DNA of 64,000 nt from Bradyrhizobium diazoefficiens (GTDB lineage: Bacteria > Pseudomonadota > Alphaproteobacteria > Rhizobiales > Xanthobacteraceae): the NCBI RefSeq assembly GCF_018131185.1, contig NZ_JAFCJE010000005.1, forward strand, positions 682,001 through 746,000, written 5' to 3'. Shown in pieces: positions 25,110 through 34,454 of this stretch (position 1 is the stretch's first letter; every line of letters begins with the position of its first letter). Below the pieces are notes generated by a model. The model searched no databases. It saw nothing but the letters and a program-made list of their open reading frames with translations, and had not been told where the DNA came from. The position numbers were made by a program, and so were the translations under genes.

Positions 25110-26282
25110 ATGAACAGCCCTAGCCGGGTGATCGGTTTCGTCAACGCAGGCCATTTCATCGACCATTATTCGATGCTGATCTTCGCCGCCGCCGTCATCA
25201 TCATGGGGCCGGCGCTCGGCATGGCCTATTCGGAACTTCTGCCTTACGCGACACCGGGCTTCGTTGCCTTCGGCGCGGGCTCGCTGCTCACCGGCTGGCT
25301 GGGCGACCGCTGGAGCCGCCGCCACATGATGCTGATCTTCTTTGTCGGCATCGGTCTGTCGATGGTCTCGGTCGGCTTCGTGCAGACCCCGGCGCAGCTC
25401 GGTGCCGCGCTGCTGGCGATCGGCATCTTCGCTTCGATCTATCACCCCGTCGGCACCGCGATGATCGTGTCCTATGCCGACCGGCTCGGCCGCGAAATGG
25501 GGATCAACGGCGTCTGGGGCAATCTCGGGGTTGCCTCCTCGGCGCTGGTCACCGGCGTGATCGGCCAATATCTCGGCTGGCGCTTTGCCTTCATCGTTCC
25601 CGGCGTGGTCACCATCCTGATCGGCATCGCCTTTGCGCTGATGGTCGTGCACGAGGACCGCAAAGGCTCGAAGCAGGCGGCGGCGCAGGCGCGGGTGGCA
25701 AAACAAGACATGTGGCGCGTGGTGCTGTCGCTGCTGATCGTGGTGATCGCGATCTCGACCACGTTCAATGCCGTCACGGTGGCGCTGCCAAAGCTGTTCG
25801 CGGAGCGGCTGGCCGATCTCACCAAAAGTCCGGCGCTGCTGGGCGTCATCGCGGCCTGCGTCTACGTGTTCGGCGCCATGACCCAGTACACGATCGGCCG
25901 GCTGCTCGACCGCTACTCGCTGAAGGCGGTGGCGCTGCCGCTGTCCTTCATGCTGGCGCCGTTCCTGTATCTGGCCGCGACCCTGAACAATCTGCCGCTG
26001 ATCCTGGTCTCGATCGGCATCGTCATGGGCGCGTTCGGGCAGGTCACGGTGAACGACGCCATGGTCGGCAAATACACCAGCGAGGAATGGCGCTCGCGCG
26101 CCTATGCCGTGCGCTATTTCATCGGCTTCACCGCGGCCGGCGCCTCGGTCGGCCTGGTCGCCTGGCTCTACGAGCAGGGCGGCTTCGTCACCATGCTGCA
26201 CGCCTTCGCCGCGCTATGCCTGCTCGCGATCGCCGCCGCAATCATCCTGCCCCGCGAGATCAGGACGCCGCAGGCGGTGTAG
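25110..26282 (+). CDS. MFS transporter
   Basis: A 390-residue permease with about 12 hydrophobic segments. The MFS loop 2-3 signature is visible as GWLGDRWSRRHMM near residue 67, and the opening GFVNAGHFIDHYSMLIFAAAVIIM recalls the fosmidomycin-resistance (Fsr) branch. It is probably a drug or metabolite exporter; the substrate is unknown. AGGAGAGG lies about 9 bases before the ATG at 25110. The divergent AraC gene is its probable regulator. Confidence 0.9.
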   Translation: MNSPSRVIGFVNAGHFIDHYSMLIFAAAVIIMGPALGMAYSELLPYATPGFVAFGAGSLLTGWLGDRWSRRHMMLIFFVGIGLSMVSVGFVQTPAQLGAALLAIGIFASIYHPVGTAMIVSYADRLGREMGINGVWGNLGVASSALVTGVIGQYLGWRFAFIVPGVVTILIGIAFALMVVHEDRKGSKQAAAQARVAKQDMWRVVLSLLIVVIAISTTFNAVTVALPKLFAERLADLTKSPALLGVIAACVYVFGAMTQYTIGRLLDRYSLKAVALPLSFMLAPFLYLAATLNNLPLILVSIGIVMGAFGQVTVNDAMVGKYTSEEWRSRAYAVRYFIGFTAAGASVGLVAWLYEQGGFVTMLHAFAALCLLAIAAAIILPREIRTPQAV

Positions 26283-26314
26283 GATTGCCGTGAGGCAGGC
26301 AACCGCCTCCACAT

Positions 26315-26421
26315 CGTCATTCCGGGGCGCGCGAAAGCGCGAGCCCGGAATCCATCGGGCGCCAGAATTTGCGGATCAATGGATTCCGGGCTCGTCGCCG
26401 CGCGCCGCCCCGGAATGACGG
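26315..26421. repeat. Palindromic intergenic repeat, CGTCATTCCGGGGCGCG type
   Basis: Arms CGTCATTCCGGGGCGCG and CGCCGCCCCGGAATGACG, with inner GAGCCCGGAATCCAT / ATGGATTCCGGGCTC. It directly follows the MFS gene and abuts a different repeat at 26438. Confidence 0.88.
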
Positions 26422-26437
26422 AAAGGGCGCAGGCGCC

Positions 26438-26524
26438 CGTCATTGCGAGGAGCCCTTGCGACGAAGCAATCCAGGCTGCCTCTGCGGAGGGACTTTGGAT
26501 TGCTTCGCTGCGCTCGCAATGACG
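26438..26524. repeat. Dispersed palindromic repeat, CGTCATtGCGAG family (copy 3)
   Basis: Arms CGTCATTGCGAGGAG and CTGCGCTCGCAATGACG, with inner GAAGCAATCCAGG / TTGGATTGCTTC. Same family as 6916, 21160 and 58718. Confidence 0.9.
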
Positions 26525-26778
26525 GTCGATGGAGCAGCGGCCGCGGTCGCCCAACGTACGTCCATCATCCCGCTCTACCCCTGTTTTGCCCGACGAAGCA
26601 AATCGCTTCGGTAACGCCGAAATTTCTTGAGCCTTTTCAACTCCATCCCTACTGTGCATGGGGTTGTTTTCGCACTTTTATCGTCGCGGCCAATCTCACA
26701 CGTCTGGAACCCGCTCCACCTCCCGCGGGTTCTATCTCCATGGCCCCGACGCCGGGGTGAAGGGGAAAAGACACCTGC

Positions 26779-29046
26779 ATGCGATGGAGCCTGCTCCGAC
26801 CGGTCGGCCTTGTCCCCGGGGCGCTTGTCCTCACCACCATTGCGGTCAGTGCCGAAGCGGGTAAAGCCGCCGGCCCGTCCGAATTCCTCCTGGTGGCGCA
26901 GATCGTGCTGCTGATCGCGGTCGGCCGCGGCCTCGGCGAGATCATGATGCGGATCGGCCAGCCGTCGGTCATCGGCGAATTGCTCGCCGGCATCATCCTG
27001 GGGCCGTCATTGTTCGGCTGGATCTGGCCGGAGGCGCAGGCCGCGATCTTCCCCAGGACGCCCGAGCAGAAGGCGATGATCGACGGCATCGCGCAAGTGG
27101 GCATCCTGCTCCTGCTGCTGCTCACCGGCATGGAGACCGATCTCAAGCTGGTCCGGAAGGTCGGCAGGGCCGCGATTGCGATTTCGATCGCCGGCATCGT
27201 CGTGCCCTTTGCCTGCGGCTTCGCGCTCGGCGCGTTCCTGCCCGACGCGTTGCTGCCCAATCCGCAACAGCGCCTGGTGGCCTCGCTGTTCATGGGCACG
27301 GCGCTGTCGATCTCCTCGGTAAAGATCGTCGCGGTGGTGGTGCGCGAGATGAACTTCATGCGGCGCAATGTCGGGCAGATCATCGTCGCGACCGCCGTCA
27401 TCGACGACACCATCGGCTGGATCATCATCGCCGTCATCTTCAGCCTGGCTTCGCACGGAACGCTGGACATCGCCTCGGTGGCGAAGTCGGTGCTGGGCAC
27501 GCTCGTCTTCCTCGCCGTGAGTTTCACGATCGGCCGCCGCCTGGTGTTCCAGCTGATCCGCTGGGCCAACGACAATCTCCGCAGCGCCGCAGCGGTCATC
27601 ACGGTGATTTTGCTGTTGATGAGCGTAATGGCGATGATCACGCATCTGATCGGCGTCCACACCGTGCTCGGTGCCTTTGTCGCCGGCATCCTGGTCGGCG
27701 AATCGCCGATCCTGACGCGGCAGATCGACGAGCGCCTGCGCGCGTTGATCTCCAGCTTCTTCATGCCGGTGTTCTTCGGCCTTGCAGGCCTTGCCGCCGA
27801 TCTTTCGGTGCTGCGCGATCCGCATCTTCTGATGCTGACCGGCCTCCTCGTCGTGATCGCCAGCGTCGGGAAGTTCGGAGGCGCCTTCGTCGGGGGCGCA
27901 TTGGGTGGCCTGAACAATCGGGAGTCGCTGGCGCTCGCCAGCGGCATGAATGCCCGCGGCTCGACCGAGGTCATCATCGCGACCATCGGCCTCTCCATCG
28001 GCGTGCTCAGCCAGAACCTGTTCACGATGATCGTGACGATGGCGATCGTGACCACGATGGCGATGCCGCCGATGCTGCGCGCGGCGCTGGCAAGGCTGCC
28101 GATCAACGAAGAGGAGAGGGAGCGCCTGGAGCGCGAGGAATTCGAGAAGCGCGGCTTCCTGGCCAATCTCGAGCGTCCGTTGCTGGCGGTGGACGAGAGC
28201 GTCAACGCCACCTTTGCCGCCCACATCGCCGGTCTGATCGCAGGCATGCGCGGCCGGCCGATCACCGTGCTGCACATCGGCAAGCGGCCTGAGGAGCAGG
28301 AGAAGGGCCGCGACGGGGAAGAAAGCCACGAAGCCGTGGTGAAGAAGGCGGCCGAGGCGGCGTCCGCCAGCAGCGAGGGCGACGCCGGCAGCGTCGATGT
28401 CATCACCCGCGCACGGCGCGCGGAGCTCGGCGAGACGATCACCGAGGAGGCACGCAAGGGTTTTGACCTGCTCGTCGTCGGCGTCGACAAGGTTGCTGCG
28501 AGCAAGGATCGCTTCAGCCGCAAGATCGAGGACATCGCAGCGACGTTCGAAGGACCGCTCGCGATCGTCGCGGCCAAGGGCAAGCACCTGAAGCAGCCGA
28601 TGCCCGAAGGACTCAACATCCTCGTTCCGGTCTCCGGCAGCGCCATCTCCAAGCGGGGCGCCGAGGTCGCGGTGGCGCTGGCGCAGGCCGGATCAGGCAC
28701 GCTCCGGGTGATTTATGTGGCGACGACGCGCGACAAGGGCGCGCAGCGCGGCACCTCGCGCAGACTGAGCCAGGAGACGGGCATCCTCAAGGACACCAGC
28801 GATCTCGCTGCCCGCTACGACGTCGACATCACCACGACGCTGCGCGTGAACCGTGCGCCGGAGGCCGCGATCCTGCGTGAGATCGAAACCACCGACGTCG
28901 ACCTCATCGTCATGGGCGTCGACCGCATCCAGGCCGACCATCTCTCCTTCGGCGGCGTCGCCGACGCCGTGCTGTGGCAGTCGAAGGTGTCGGTGCTGCT
29001 GGTGTCGAGCGGCGAGGCGCGTCAGGTCGCGGCGGAGCAGGGTTAA
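26779..29046 (+). CDS. CPA2-family cation:proton antiporter with Usp-like C-terminal region
   Basis: A 755-residue KefB/NapA-type protein. After an N-terminal hydrophobic segment come about 12 membrane helices (residues 30-440) with IGELLAGIILGPSLFG, the conserved VIDDTIGWIII (Asp pair in the ion site) and GAFVAGILVGES. From about residue 450 the protein is soluble, with two UspA-like segments (around GFDLLVVGVDKVAASKDRFS and TDVDLIVMGVDRIQADH). It exchanges Na+ or K+ for protons, possibly gated by nucleotide binding to the tail. Its TAA overlaps the convergent RND gene stop by four bases. Confidence 0.9.
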   Translation: MRWSLLRPVGLVPGALVLTTIAVSAEAGKAAGPSEFLLVAQIVLLIAVGRGLGEIMMRIGQPSVIGELLAGIILGPSLFGWIWPEAQAAIFPRTPEQKAMIDGIAQVGILLLLLLTGMETDLKLVRKVGRAAIAISIAGIVVPFACGFALGAFLPDALLPNPQQRLVASLFMGTALSISSVKIVAVVVREMNFMRRNVGQIIVATAVIDDTIGWIIIAVIFSLASHGTLDIASVAKSVLGTLVFLAVSFTIGRRLVFQLIRWANDNLRSAAAVITVILLLMSVMAMITHLIGVHTVLGAFVAGILVGESPILTRQIDERLRALISSFFMPVFFGLAGLAADLSVLRDPHLLMLTGLLVVIASVGKFGGAFVGGALGGLNNRESLALASGMNARGSTEVIIATIGLSIGVLSQNLFTMIVTMAIVTTMAMPPMLRAALARLPINEEERERLEREEFEKRGFLANLERPLLAVDESVNATFAAHIAGLIAGMRGRPITVLHIGKRPEEQEKGRDGEESHEAVVKKAAEAASASSEGDAGSVDVITRARRAELGETITEEARKGFDLLVVGVDKVAASKDRFSRKIEDIAATFEGPLAIVAAKGKHLKQPMPEGLNILVPVSGSAISKRGAEVAVALAQAGSGTLRVIYVATTRDKGAQRGTSRRLSQETGILKDTSDLAARYDVDITTTLRVNRAPEAAILREIETTDVDLIVMGVDRIQADHLSFGGVADAVLWQSKVSVLLVSSGEARQVAAEQG

Positions 29047-32000
29047 GGCTTCACCTCCGCCACCTTGACCGCCTTTTTGCTCGCCCGCCAGTTCTCGAAC
29101 CTCTGCACCACCACGAAAAACGCCGGCACGAACAGCACCGCGAGGCAGGTCGAGGCCAGCATGCCCGAGAACACGGTGATGCCGATCGACTTGCGCGCGC
29201 TAGCGCCGGCGCCGGTGGCGAGCACCAGCGGCACCACGCCGAGGATGAAGGCGAACGAGGTCATCAGGATCGGGCGGAAGCGGGCGCGGGCAGCTTCGAT
29301 CGCGGCCTCCAGCACCGGCTTGCCGTCGCGGCCGTGCAGCTCGAGCCCGACCTCGACGATCAGGATCGCGTTCTTGGCCGACAGCGCGATCAGCAGAATC
29401 AGGCCGATCTGACAGTAGAGGTTGTTGTCGATCTTGAGCGCGCTGAGGATCAGCATCGGCCCGAGCAGCGACAGCGGCACCGCGAGGATCACCGAGATCG
29501 GCGCGTACCAGCTCTCGTACTGGCCGGCGAGCACGAGATAGACCAGCAGCATGGCAAGGCCGAACACCCAGTAGATCTGGTTGCTGACCGCCTTCTCCTG
29601 GTACGACATCGCGGTCCATTCATAGCCGGTGCCCGGCGGCAGCGTCTTGTCCGCGATCTCCTCCATCAGCTTCAGCGACTGACCGGAGGAGTAGCCCTGC
29701 GCCGGCAGGCCGATGACGGTCGAGGACGGATAGAGGTTGTAGAGGCTGATCAGCGACGGGCCGGTGGCCGGCGTGATCTTGGCGATGGTGCCGATCGGGA
29801 TCATGTCGCCGTTCGAGTTGCGCACCTGCATGTTGGCGATGTCGCGCTCCGTGACGCGGAAGGCCGGATCGGCCTGGGTGTAGACCTGGAATACGCGGCC
29901 GAACTTGTTGAACTGGTTAACGTAGGACGAGCCGAGATAGGTCGACAGCGCCGAGAACACCTGATCGGTGGTCACGTGCAGCGTCTGGGTCTTGACGCGG
30001 TCGATCTCGATGTTGAATTGCGGCACCGACGAGCGGAACGAGGACTGCACGCGCTGCAGCGCGCTCTGGCTCTGGGCGTTGCTGACCATCGCGCCGGTGA
30101 TCGCCTGCAGCTTGGCGAAATCGCTGTTGCCGTCGCGCAGCTCGACCTGCATCGAGAACCCGGCGGCGTTGCCGATGCCCTGGATCGGCGGCGGCGGCAG
30201 CACCAGCGTGCGTGCCTCCATGATGGTCGCGAGCTTGTCGTTCAGCCCGTACACCAGCGAGCGAAGATCCTCGCCGGGTCCTTTGCGTGCGTCCCAGTCC
30301 TTCAGGATGATGTAGGCGACGCCGGCATTGGCGAGGCTGGCGCTGTTGTCGAGCGCGGAGATGCCGGCGATGGTGATGACTTGCGCCACGCCGGGCGTGT
30401 CCTTGATGATCCCGCTCGCTCTGTCGAGCACGGCTTGCGTTCGCTCCAGCGCCGCGCCGTCGGGCAGTTGCACGGCGGCGATCAGATAGCCCTGGTCCTC
30501 GATCGGCAGGAAGCCGGTCGGCACCCGCGACAGACCATAGCCGCTGCCCGCGATGACCAGCAGCGCGAAAGCGACGGAGATCGTGGCGTGTTTCACCAGG
30601 AAGGTGATCAGCCTTGTGTAGCCGCGCTCGACGCGGTTGTAGACGGCGTTGAAGCCTCTATAGAAGAAATTGCGCTGCTCTGGCGGCACCGTCGGCCGCA
30701 GCCAGAGCGCGCATTGCGTCGGCTTCAACGTCGCCGCGTTGATGGCGGAGAGAAGCGCGGTCGCCGCGATCACCAGCGCGAATTGCGAATAGATGCGCCC
30801 GGTGAGGCCGGCGAGGAACGAGGCCGGCAGGAACACCGAGATCAGCACCAGCGTGATGCCGACGATCGGCGCGAACAGCTGGTCCATCGCCTTGATGGCG
30901 GCGTCGTGGCCATTCATGCCCTGCTCGATGTTATGCGCGGCGCCCTCCACCACGACGATGGCGTCGTCGACCACGATGCCGATCGCGAGCACGATCGCGA
31001 ACAGGGTCGACATGTTGATGGTGAAGCCGAGCGCCGCCATCGCGGCAAACGCACCGATGATCGTCACCGGCACCGTCGTTGCCGGCACCAGCATCGCGCG
31101 CCAGTCCTGCAGGAAAACGAGGATCACGACCAGCACCAGCAGGCCGGCCTCGATCAGCGTCATGTAGACCTCGTGCACCGAGGCCTCCACGAACTTGGTG
31201 GTGTCGAACGGGGTATCGTACTTGATGCCTTCCGGGAATCGCTTGGCGAGCTCCGCCATCTTCTTCTCGACGGCCTGCTCGACCTGGAGCGCGTTCGCGC
31301 CGGGCGACTGGAACACGCCGATGCCGACGGCCGGCTGGTTGTTGAGCGAGAAGATCTGGCTGTACGTCTGCGCCCCGAGCTCGACCCAGCCGACGTCGCG
31401 CACCCGCGTGACGTCGCCGCTGGCGCCCGACTTGACGATGATGTTCTCGAACTGGCTGGTGTCGTCGAGCCGCCCATTGACGTTGAGCGTGTACTGGAAC
31501 GCCTGTCCCGGCGGCGTCGGCGGCGCGCCGACCTGGCCGGCCGAGACCTGCTGGCTCTGCTGCTGGATCGCCTGGATGATGTCCTGCGGCACCAGGCCCC
31601 GGACCTGCAGCTTGTTGGGATCGAGCCAGACCCGCATCGAATACTGGCCGGCGCCGAAGACGGTGACGTTGCCGACGCCGGGCAGGCGGGAGAGCTCGTC
31701 GCGGATGTTGATGGTGGCGTAGTTGCTCAGATAAAGGCTGTCGTATCTCGAATCCGGCGAGGTCAGCGTCACGAACAGCAGGATCGAGGTCGACCGCTTC
31801 TGCACGGTGACGCCCTGGTTCTGCACGGCGCTCGGCAATTGCGACAACGCGCTGGAGACGCGGTTCTGCACCAGTACCTGCGCGAAGTTGAGGTCGGTGC
31901 CGATCTTGAAGGTCACGGTCAGCGTGTAGGTGCCGTCCGAGCCGCTGTAGGACTGCATGTAGAGCATGTCCTCGACGCCGTTGACCTGCTGCTCGATCGG

Positions 32001-32192
32001 CAGCGCCACGGTGTCGATCACGGTCTTGGCGCTGGCGCCGGGATAGCGCGTGGTGACCTGCACGGTCGGCGGTACCACGTCCGGATATTGCGCGATGGCG
32101 AGATTGAACAGCGCGACGCCGCCGATCAGGATCATCAGGAGCGCGATGACGTTCGAGAGGACCGGCCGCTCGATGAAGAATTTCGAGATCAT
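29043..32192 (-). CDS. RND multidrug efflux permease (HAE1 family)
   Basis: A 1049-residue inner-membrane pump of AcrB/MexB type, full length. The opening MISKFFIERPVLSNVIALLMILIGG, the porter-domain block AQYPDVVPPTVQVTTRYPGASA, and the proton-relay Asp pair in GIVVDDAIVVVE (TM4) are clear; the C-terminal half repeats the pattern. It exports drugs or organic molecules with a periplasmic adaptor encoded 12 bases upstream (32205-33398). No outer-membrane channel gene is adjacent, so a shared TolC is expected. Confidence 0.96.
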   Translation of the reverse strand: MISKFFIERPVLSNVIALLMILIGGVALFNLAIAQYPDVVPPTVQVTTRYPGASAKTVIDTVALPIEQQVNGVEDMLYMQSYSGSDGTYTLTVTFKIGTDLNFAQVLVQNRVSSALSQLPSAVQNQGVTVQKRSTSILLFVTLTSPDSRYDSLYLSNYATINIRDELSRLPGVGNVTVFGAGQYSMRVWLDPNKLQVRGLVPQDIIQAIQQQSQQVSAGQVGAPPTPPGQAFQYTLNVNGRLDDTSQFENIIVKSGASGDVTRVRDVGWVELGAQTYSQIFSLNNQPAVGIGVFQSPGANALQVEQAVEKKMAELAKRFPEGIKYDTPFDTTKFVEASVHEVYMTLIEAGLLVLVVILVFLQDWRAMLVPATTVPVTIIGAFAAMAALGFTINMSTLFAIVLAIGIVVDDAIVVVEGAAHNIEQGMNGHDAAIKAMDQLFAPIVGITLVLISVFLPASFLAGLTGRIYSQFALVIAATALLSAINAATLKPTQCALWLRPTVPPEQRNFFYRGFNAVYNRVERGYTRLITFLVKHATISVAFALLVIAGSGYGLSRVPTGFLPIEDQGYLIAAVQLPDGAALERTQAVLDRASGIIKDTPGVAQVITIAGISALDNSASLANAGVAYIILKDWDARKGPGEDLRSLVYGLNDKLATIMEARTLVLPPPPIQGIGNAAGFSMQVELRDGNSDFAKLQAITGAMVSNAQSQSALQRVQSSFRSSVPQFNIEIDRVKTQTLHVTTDQVFSALSTYLGSSYVNQFNKFGRVFQVYTQADPAFRVTERDIANMQVRNSNGDMIPIGTIAKITPATGPSLISLYNLYPSSTVIGLPAQGYSSGQSLKLMEEIADKTLPPGTGYEWTAMSYQEKAVSNQIYWVFGLAMLLVYLVLAGQYESWYAPISVILAVPLSLLGPMLILSALKIDNNLYCQIGLILLIALSAKNAILIVEVGLELHGRDGKPVLEAAIEAARARFRPILMTSFAFILGVVPLVLATGAGASARKSIGITVFSGMLASTCLAVLFVPAFFVVVQRFENWRASKKAVKVAEVKP

Positions 32193-32204
32193 GGTTGCGT
32201 CCCC

Positions 32205-33398
32205 TTATTTGGCAGACGCCTGCGGCTGCTCGATCTTGGTCATTTGCGGATCGATCTTCTGGCCCGGGATCACCCGCAGCAGTCCCGCGATGACGACGCG
32301 GTCATCCGGCTTCAAGCCGTTTTCGATCACGCGCAGCCCGTTGTCGACCGGGCCGATCTGCACCTTGCGCTGCTCGACGGTGTTGTCGCCGTTCACCACC
32401 AGCAAATAGCGGCCGCCCTGGTCGCTGCCCAGCGCCGTGTCGGGGACGAGCAGGGCGCTCTTCTCCTGGTCGAAGGGCACGCGGACGCGGACGAAATAGC
32501 CGGGCAGCAGCACCCGCTTGTCGTTGGGGACGAGGCCGCGGACGGCCAGTGTGCCCGTCGATTGATTGAGGGTCGGCGAGACGTAGTCGAGCTTGCCCTC
32601 GTGCGGATAGCCGGTCTCGGTCTGGAGCCCCACCTGAATGGGGATTTGCTTCATGTCGGCGGGCGTCAGTCCACGGCGAGTGGCTTCCGCGCGGATGCGC
32701 AGCACGTCCTGCTCGTTGACGGTGAAGTTCACGTAGATCGGGTCCATCGCGACGATGGAGGCGAGCTGGGTCGGCGAGGAGACGCCGACGAGCTCGCCGA
32801 CCGAGACCATGTGGGCGCTGACGATGCCGTCGAACGGCGCTATCACCTTGGTGTAGCCGTAGTTCACTTCGGCGAGCCTGGTATTGGCCTGGGCCTGCTG
32901 CAGATTGGCCTGGGCGTTGTCCCGCGCCGAGGTGGAATTATCGAGCGTGGCCTGCGAGACCGCCTGACGCTGCACCAGCTCGGCCTGCCGCTTGTAATCG
33001 GCTTCCGACTGCTTGACCGAGGCCTGCGCGCCGGCCTCTGCCGCCTGCGCCTGCTCGAGCTTGAGCTTGTACGTCTCCGGCTCGATCGTGAAGAGCTGGG
33101 TGCCCTGCTTGACGAAGGTGCCATCCTGATAGTCGATCGATTGCAGAAAGCCTTGCACCCGCGCCACGAGATCAACGCTCTTGATCGGCGCGGTGTTGCC
33201 GGTCGCCTCGATATAGCGCGTGATTGGACGATGCACCGGCGTTGCCACCTCCACCTTGGGCGGCGGCGGAGCCACGAACGTGTTCTTGTCTTCGCATCCG
33301 GCGAGCGCGATCACGGACGCCGCAGCGGAAAAGCCCCGCACGATATGCCTCCACGCTCCATTGCGTCGTGCGGGAAAGGCGGGATTCGCTGCGGTCAT
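32205..33398 (-). CDS. RND efflux periplasmic adaptor (membrane fusion) lipoprotein
   Basis: A 397-residue MFP. The start at 33398 (MTAANPAFPARRNGAWRHIVRGFSAAASVIALAGC) gives a lipoprotein signal with lipobox LAGC; the open frame to 33473 adds an unlikely extension. Domains: beta/lipoyl half-motifs (ATGNTAPIKSVDLVARVQGFL, and KVIAPFDGIVSAHMVSVGELV), an Ala/Gln-rich helical hairpin of about residues 110-180, then beta-barrel and membrane-proximal domains. First gene of the pump operon. Confidence 0.94.
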   Translation of the reverse strand: MTAANPAFPARRNGAWRHIVRGFSAAASVIALAGCEDKNTFVAPPPPKVEVATPVHRPITRYIEATGNTAPIKSVDLVARVQGFLQSIDYQDGTFVKQGTQLFTIEPETYKLKLEQAQAAEAGAQASVKQSEADYKRQAELVQRQAVSQATLDNSTSARDNAQANLQQAQANTRLAEVNYGYTKVIAPFDGIVSAHMVSVGELVGVSSPTQLASIVAMDPIYVNFTVNEQDVLRIRAEATRRGLTPADMKQIPIQVGLQTETGYPHEGKLDYVSPTLNQSTGTLAVRGLVPNDKRVLLPGYFVRVRVPFDQEKSALLVPDTALGSDQGGRYLLVVNGDNTVEQRKVQIGPVDNGLRVIENGLKPDDRVVIAGLLRVIPGQKIDPQMTKIEQPQASAK

Positions 33399-33630
33399 TC
33401 GGTAGCCCCCGATTGCGGTCTGTCGGTGCGGCAGGCTAGCAACAAACGACTGGCCGTGAAACACCATAGCCATGGCAGTCGCCGACCTTGCACCGCAACG
33501 AGCGATATGGCCTTTGACAAGTTTATCACGACAAACCGCTTTTCACCGAGGTCATGATCGACCAGAATTGTATCAAAGGCCGCGAGCCAGACGGAGCGGC
33601 GGGAAGAAGAAAAGGTGAGGAGACCATGAC

Positions 33631-34425
33631 ATGCCAGCGCCATTCCGGTCGGCCCTCTCGGGCCTCCTCGTTCTCGCAGCGATCGTTGCCATGCCCGCGC
33701 TAGCAGACGGCCTGAAAGACGAGATTGCGCCGACCGGCAAGCTGCGGGTCGCGATCGCCATCAGCCCCGCAGGCGGCGCGTTCTGGTCGACCAGGACCGA
33801 AGCCGGCTATGCCGGCGTCCCCGTCGATCTCGGCAAGGCGATGGCCGCACAGCTTGGCGTCCCCGTCGACTATGTCGCGCACCAGAATTCCGGACAGATC
33901 ACTGACGCCGCGTCAAAAGGGACGTGGGACGTCACCTGGTTGCCCAAAGATCCCGAGCGCGAGACGAGGATGCTGTTCGGCCCGATCTACGAGGTCGCGG
34001 ACGCCACCTACATCGTCAAGCCCGGGTCGGCGGTCAGCAATTTTGCGACGCTCGACCAGCCGGGAATCAAGGTTGCAGCCGTCAACGCCACGACGACCAT
34101 GCGCGGCGCGATCGCACATCTGAAGCATGCAAAGGTCACGGGTTATCAGACCTATGACGAGATCTTCGGCCTGCTGCAGAGCGGCGAGATCGACGCCTTC
34201 GCACTGTCGCGCGACCAGCTCAACAAGATGGCGCAGAAGATTCCGGGCACGAAGGTGCTGGACGAGACGTTCAAGAAGACGGTGACCGCTGTCGCCGTCC
34301 CGCTCGGCCACAGCCAGGCCTTGGCGTTCGTCACAAGGTTCATGACGGATGCGACAACGAACGGCACGTTGCGGAAGGCCTATGACAACAACGGCCTGAA
34401 GGATTCGCCGATACGGACGGAATAG
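33631..34425 (+). CDS. Periplasmic solute-binding protein (SBP family 3), orphan
   Basis: A 264-residue protein with a Sec signal (MPAPFRSALSGLLVLAAIVAMPALA) and an amino-acid-type binding fold: GKLRVAIAISPAGGAF, GVPVDLGKAMAAQLGVPVDYVAH, then the hinge KVAAVNATTTMRGAI and SGEIDAFALSRDQL. It probably binds a small polar solute for an ABC transporter, but no permease or ATPase gene is next to it. The upstream 232 bases separate it from the divergent RND operon. Confidence 0.85.
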   Translation: MPAPFRSALSGLLVLAAIVAMPALADGLKDEIAPTGKLRVAIAISPAGGAFWSTRTEAGYAGVPVDLGKAMAAQLGVPVDYVAHQNSGQITDAASKGTWDVTWLPKDPERETRMLFGPIYEVADATYIVKPGSAVSNFATLDQPGIKVAAVNATTTMRGAIAHLKHAKVTGYQTYDEIFGLLQSGEIDAFALSRDQLNKMAQKIPGTKVLDETFKKTVTAVAVPLGHSQALAFVTRFMTDATTNGTLRKAYDNNGLKDSPIRTE

Positions 34426-34454
34426 ATCTGTTGGCCCGGCTTGCCGCGGTCCGG

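Larger units (their letters stand above)
26283..26778. other. Repeat-rich intergenic region before the antiporter gene
   Basis: No gene. It holds two palindromic repeats (26315-26421 and 26438-26524) and a stretch at about 26578-26690 (containing CTGTGCATGGGGTTGTTTTC) that resembles a sequence recurrent in Bradyrhizobium intergenic DNA. A weak EcfG-like match (GGAAC at 26706, 17 bases, GGTT at 26728) lies 51 bases before the start codon; the last element deviates from CGTT, so it is not called as a promoter. Confidence 0.55.

Noticed and set aside
26706..26731. EcfG-like promoter before the antiporter (GGAAC-N17-GGTT)
   Set aside because: The -10 element has G instead of C in CGTT; with one mismatch in nine fixed bases, chance occurrence is likely.
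26649..28700. A 683-codon minus-strand open frame
   Set aside because: Fully antisense to the CPA2 antiporter, which has clear membrane and ion-site motifs; composition is Ser/Arg/Thr-rich as expected of a shadow.
28974..33557. A 1527-codon plus-strand open frame opposite the RND pump genes
   Set aside because: It is the complementary-strand shadow of the RND permease and adaptor, low-complexity Arg/His/Asp-rich, and has no family motif.
33631..34425. Complete ABC uptake operon around the solute-binding protein
   Set aside because: Neighbours are an RND adaptor and an SDR-like reductase; no permease or ATPase gene is adjacent, so it is called an orphan.
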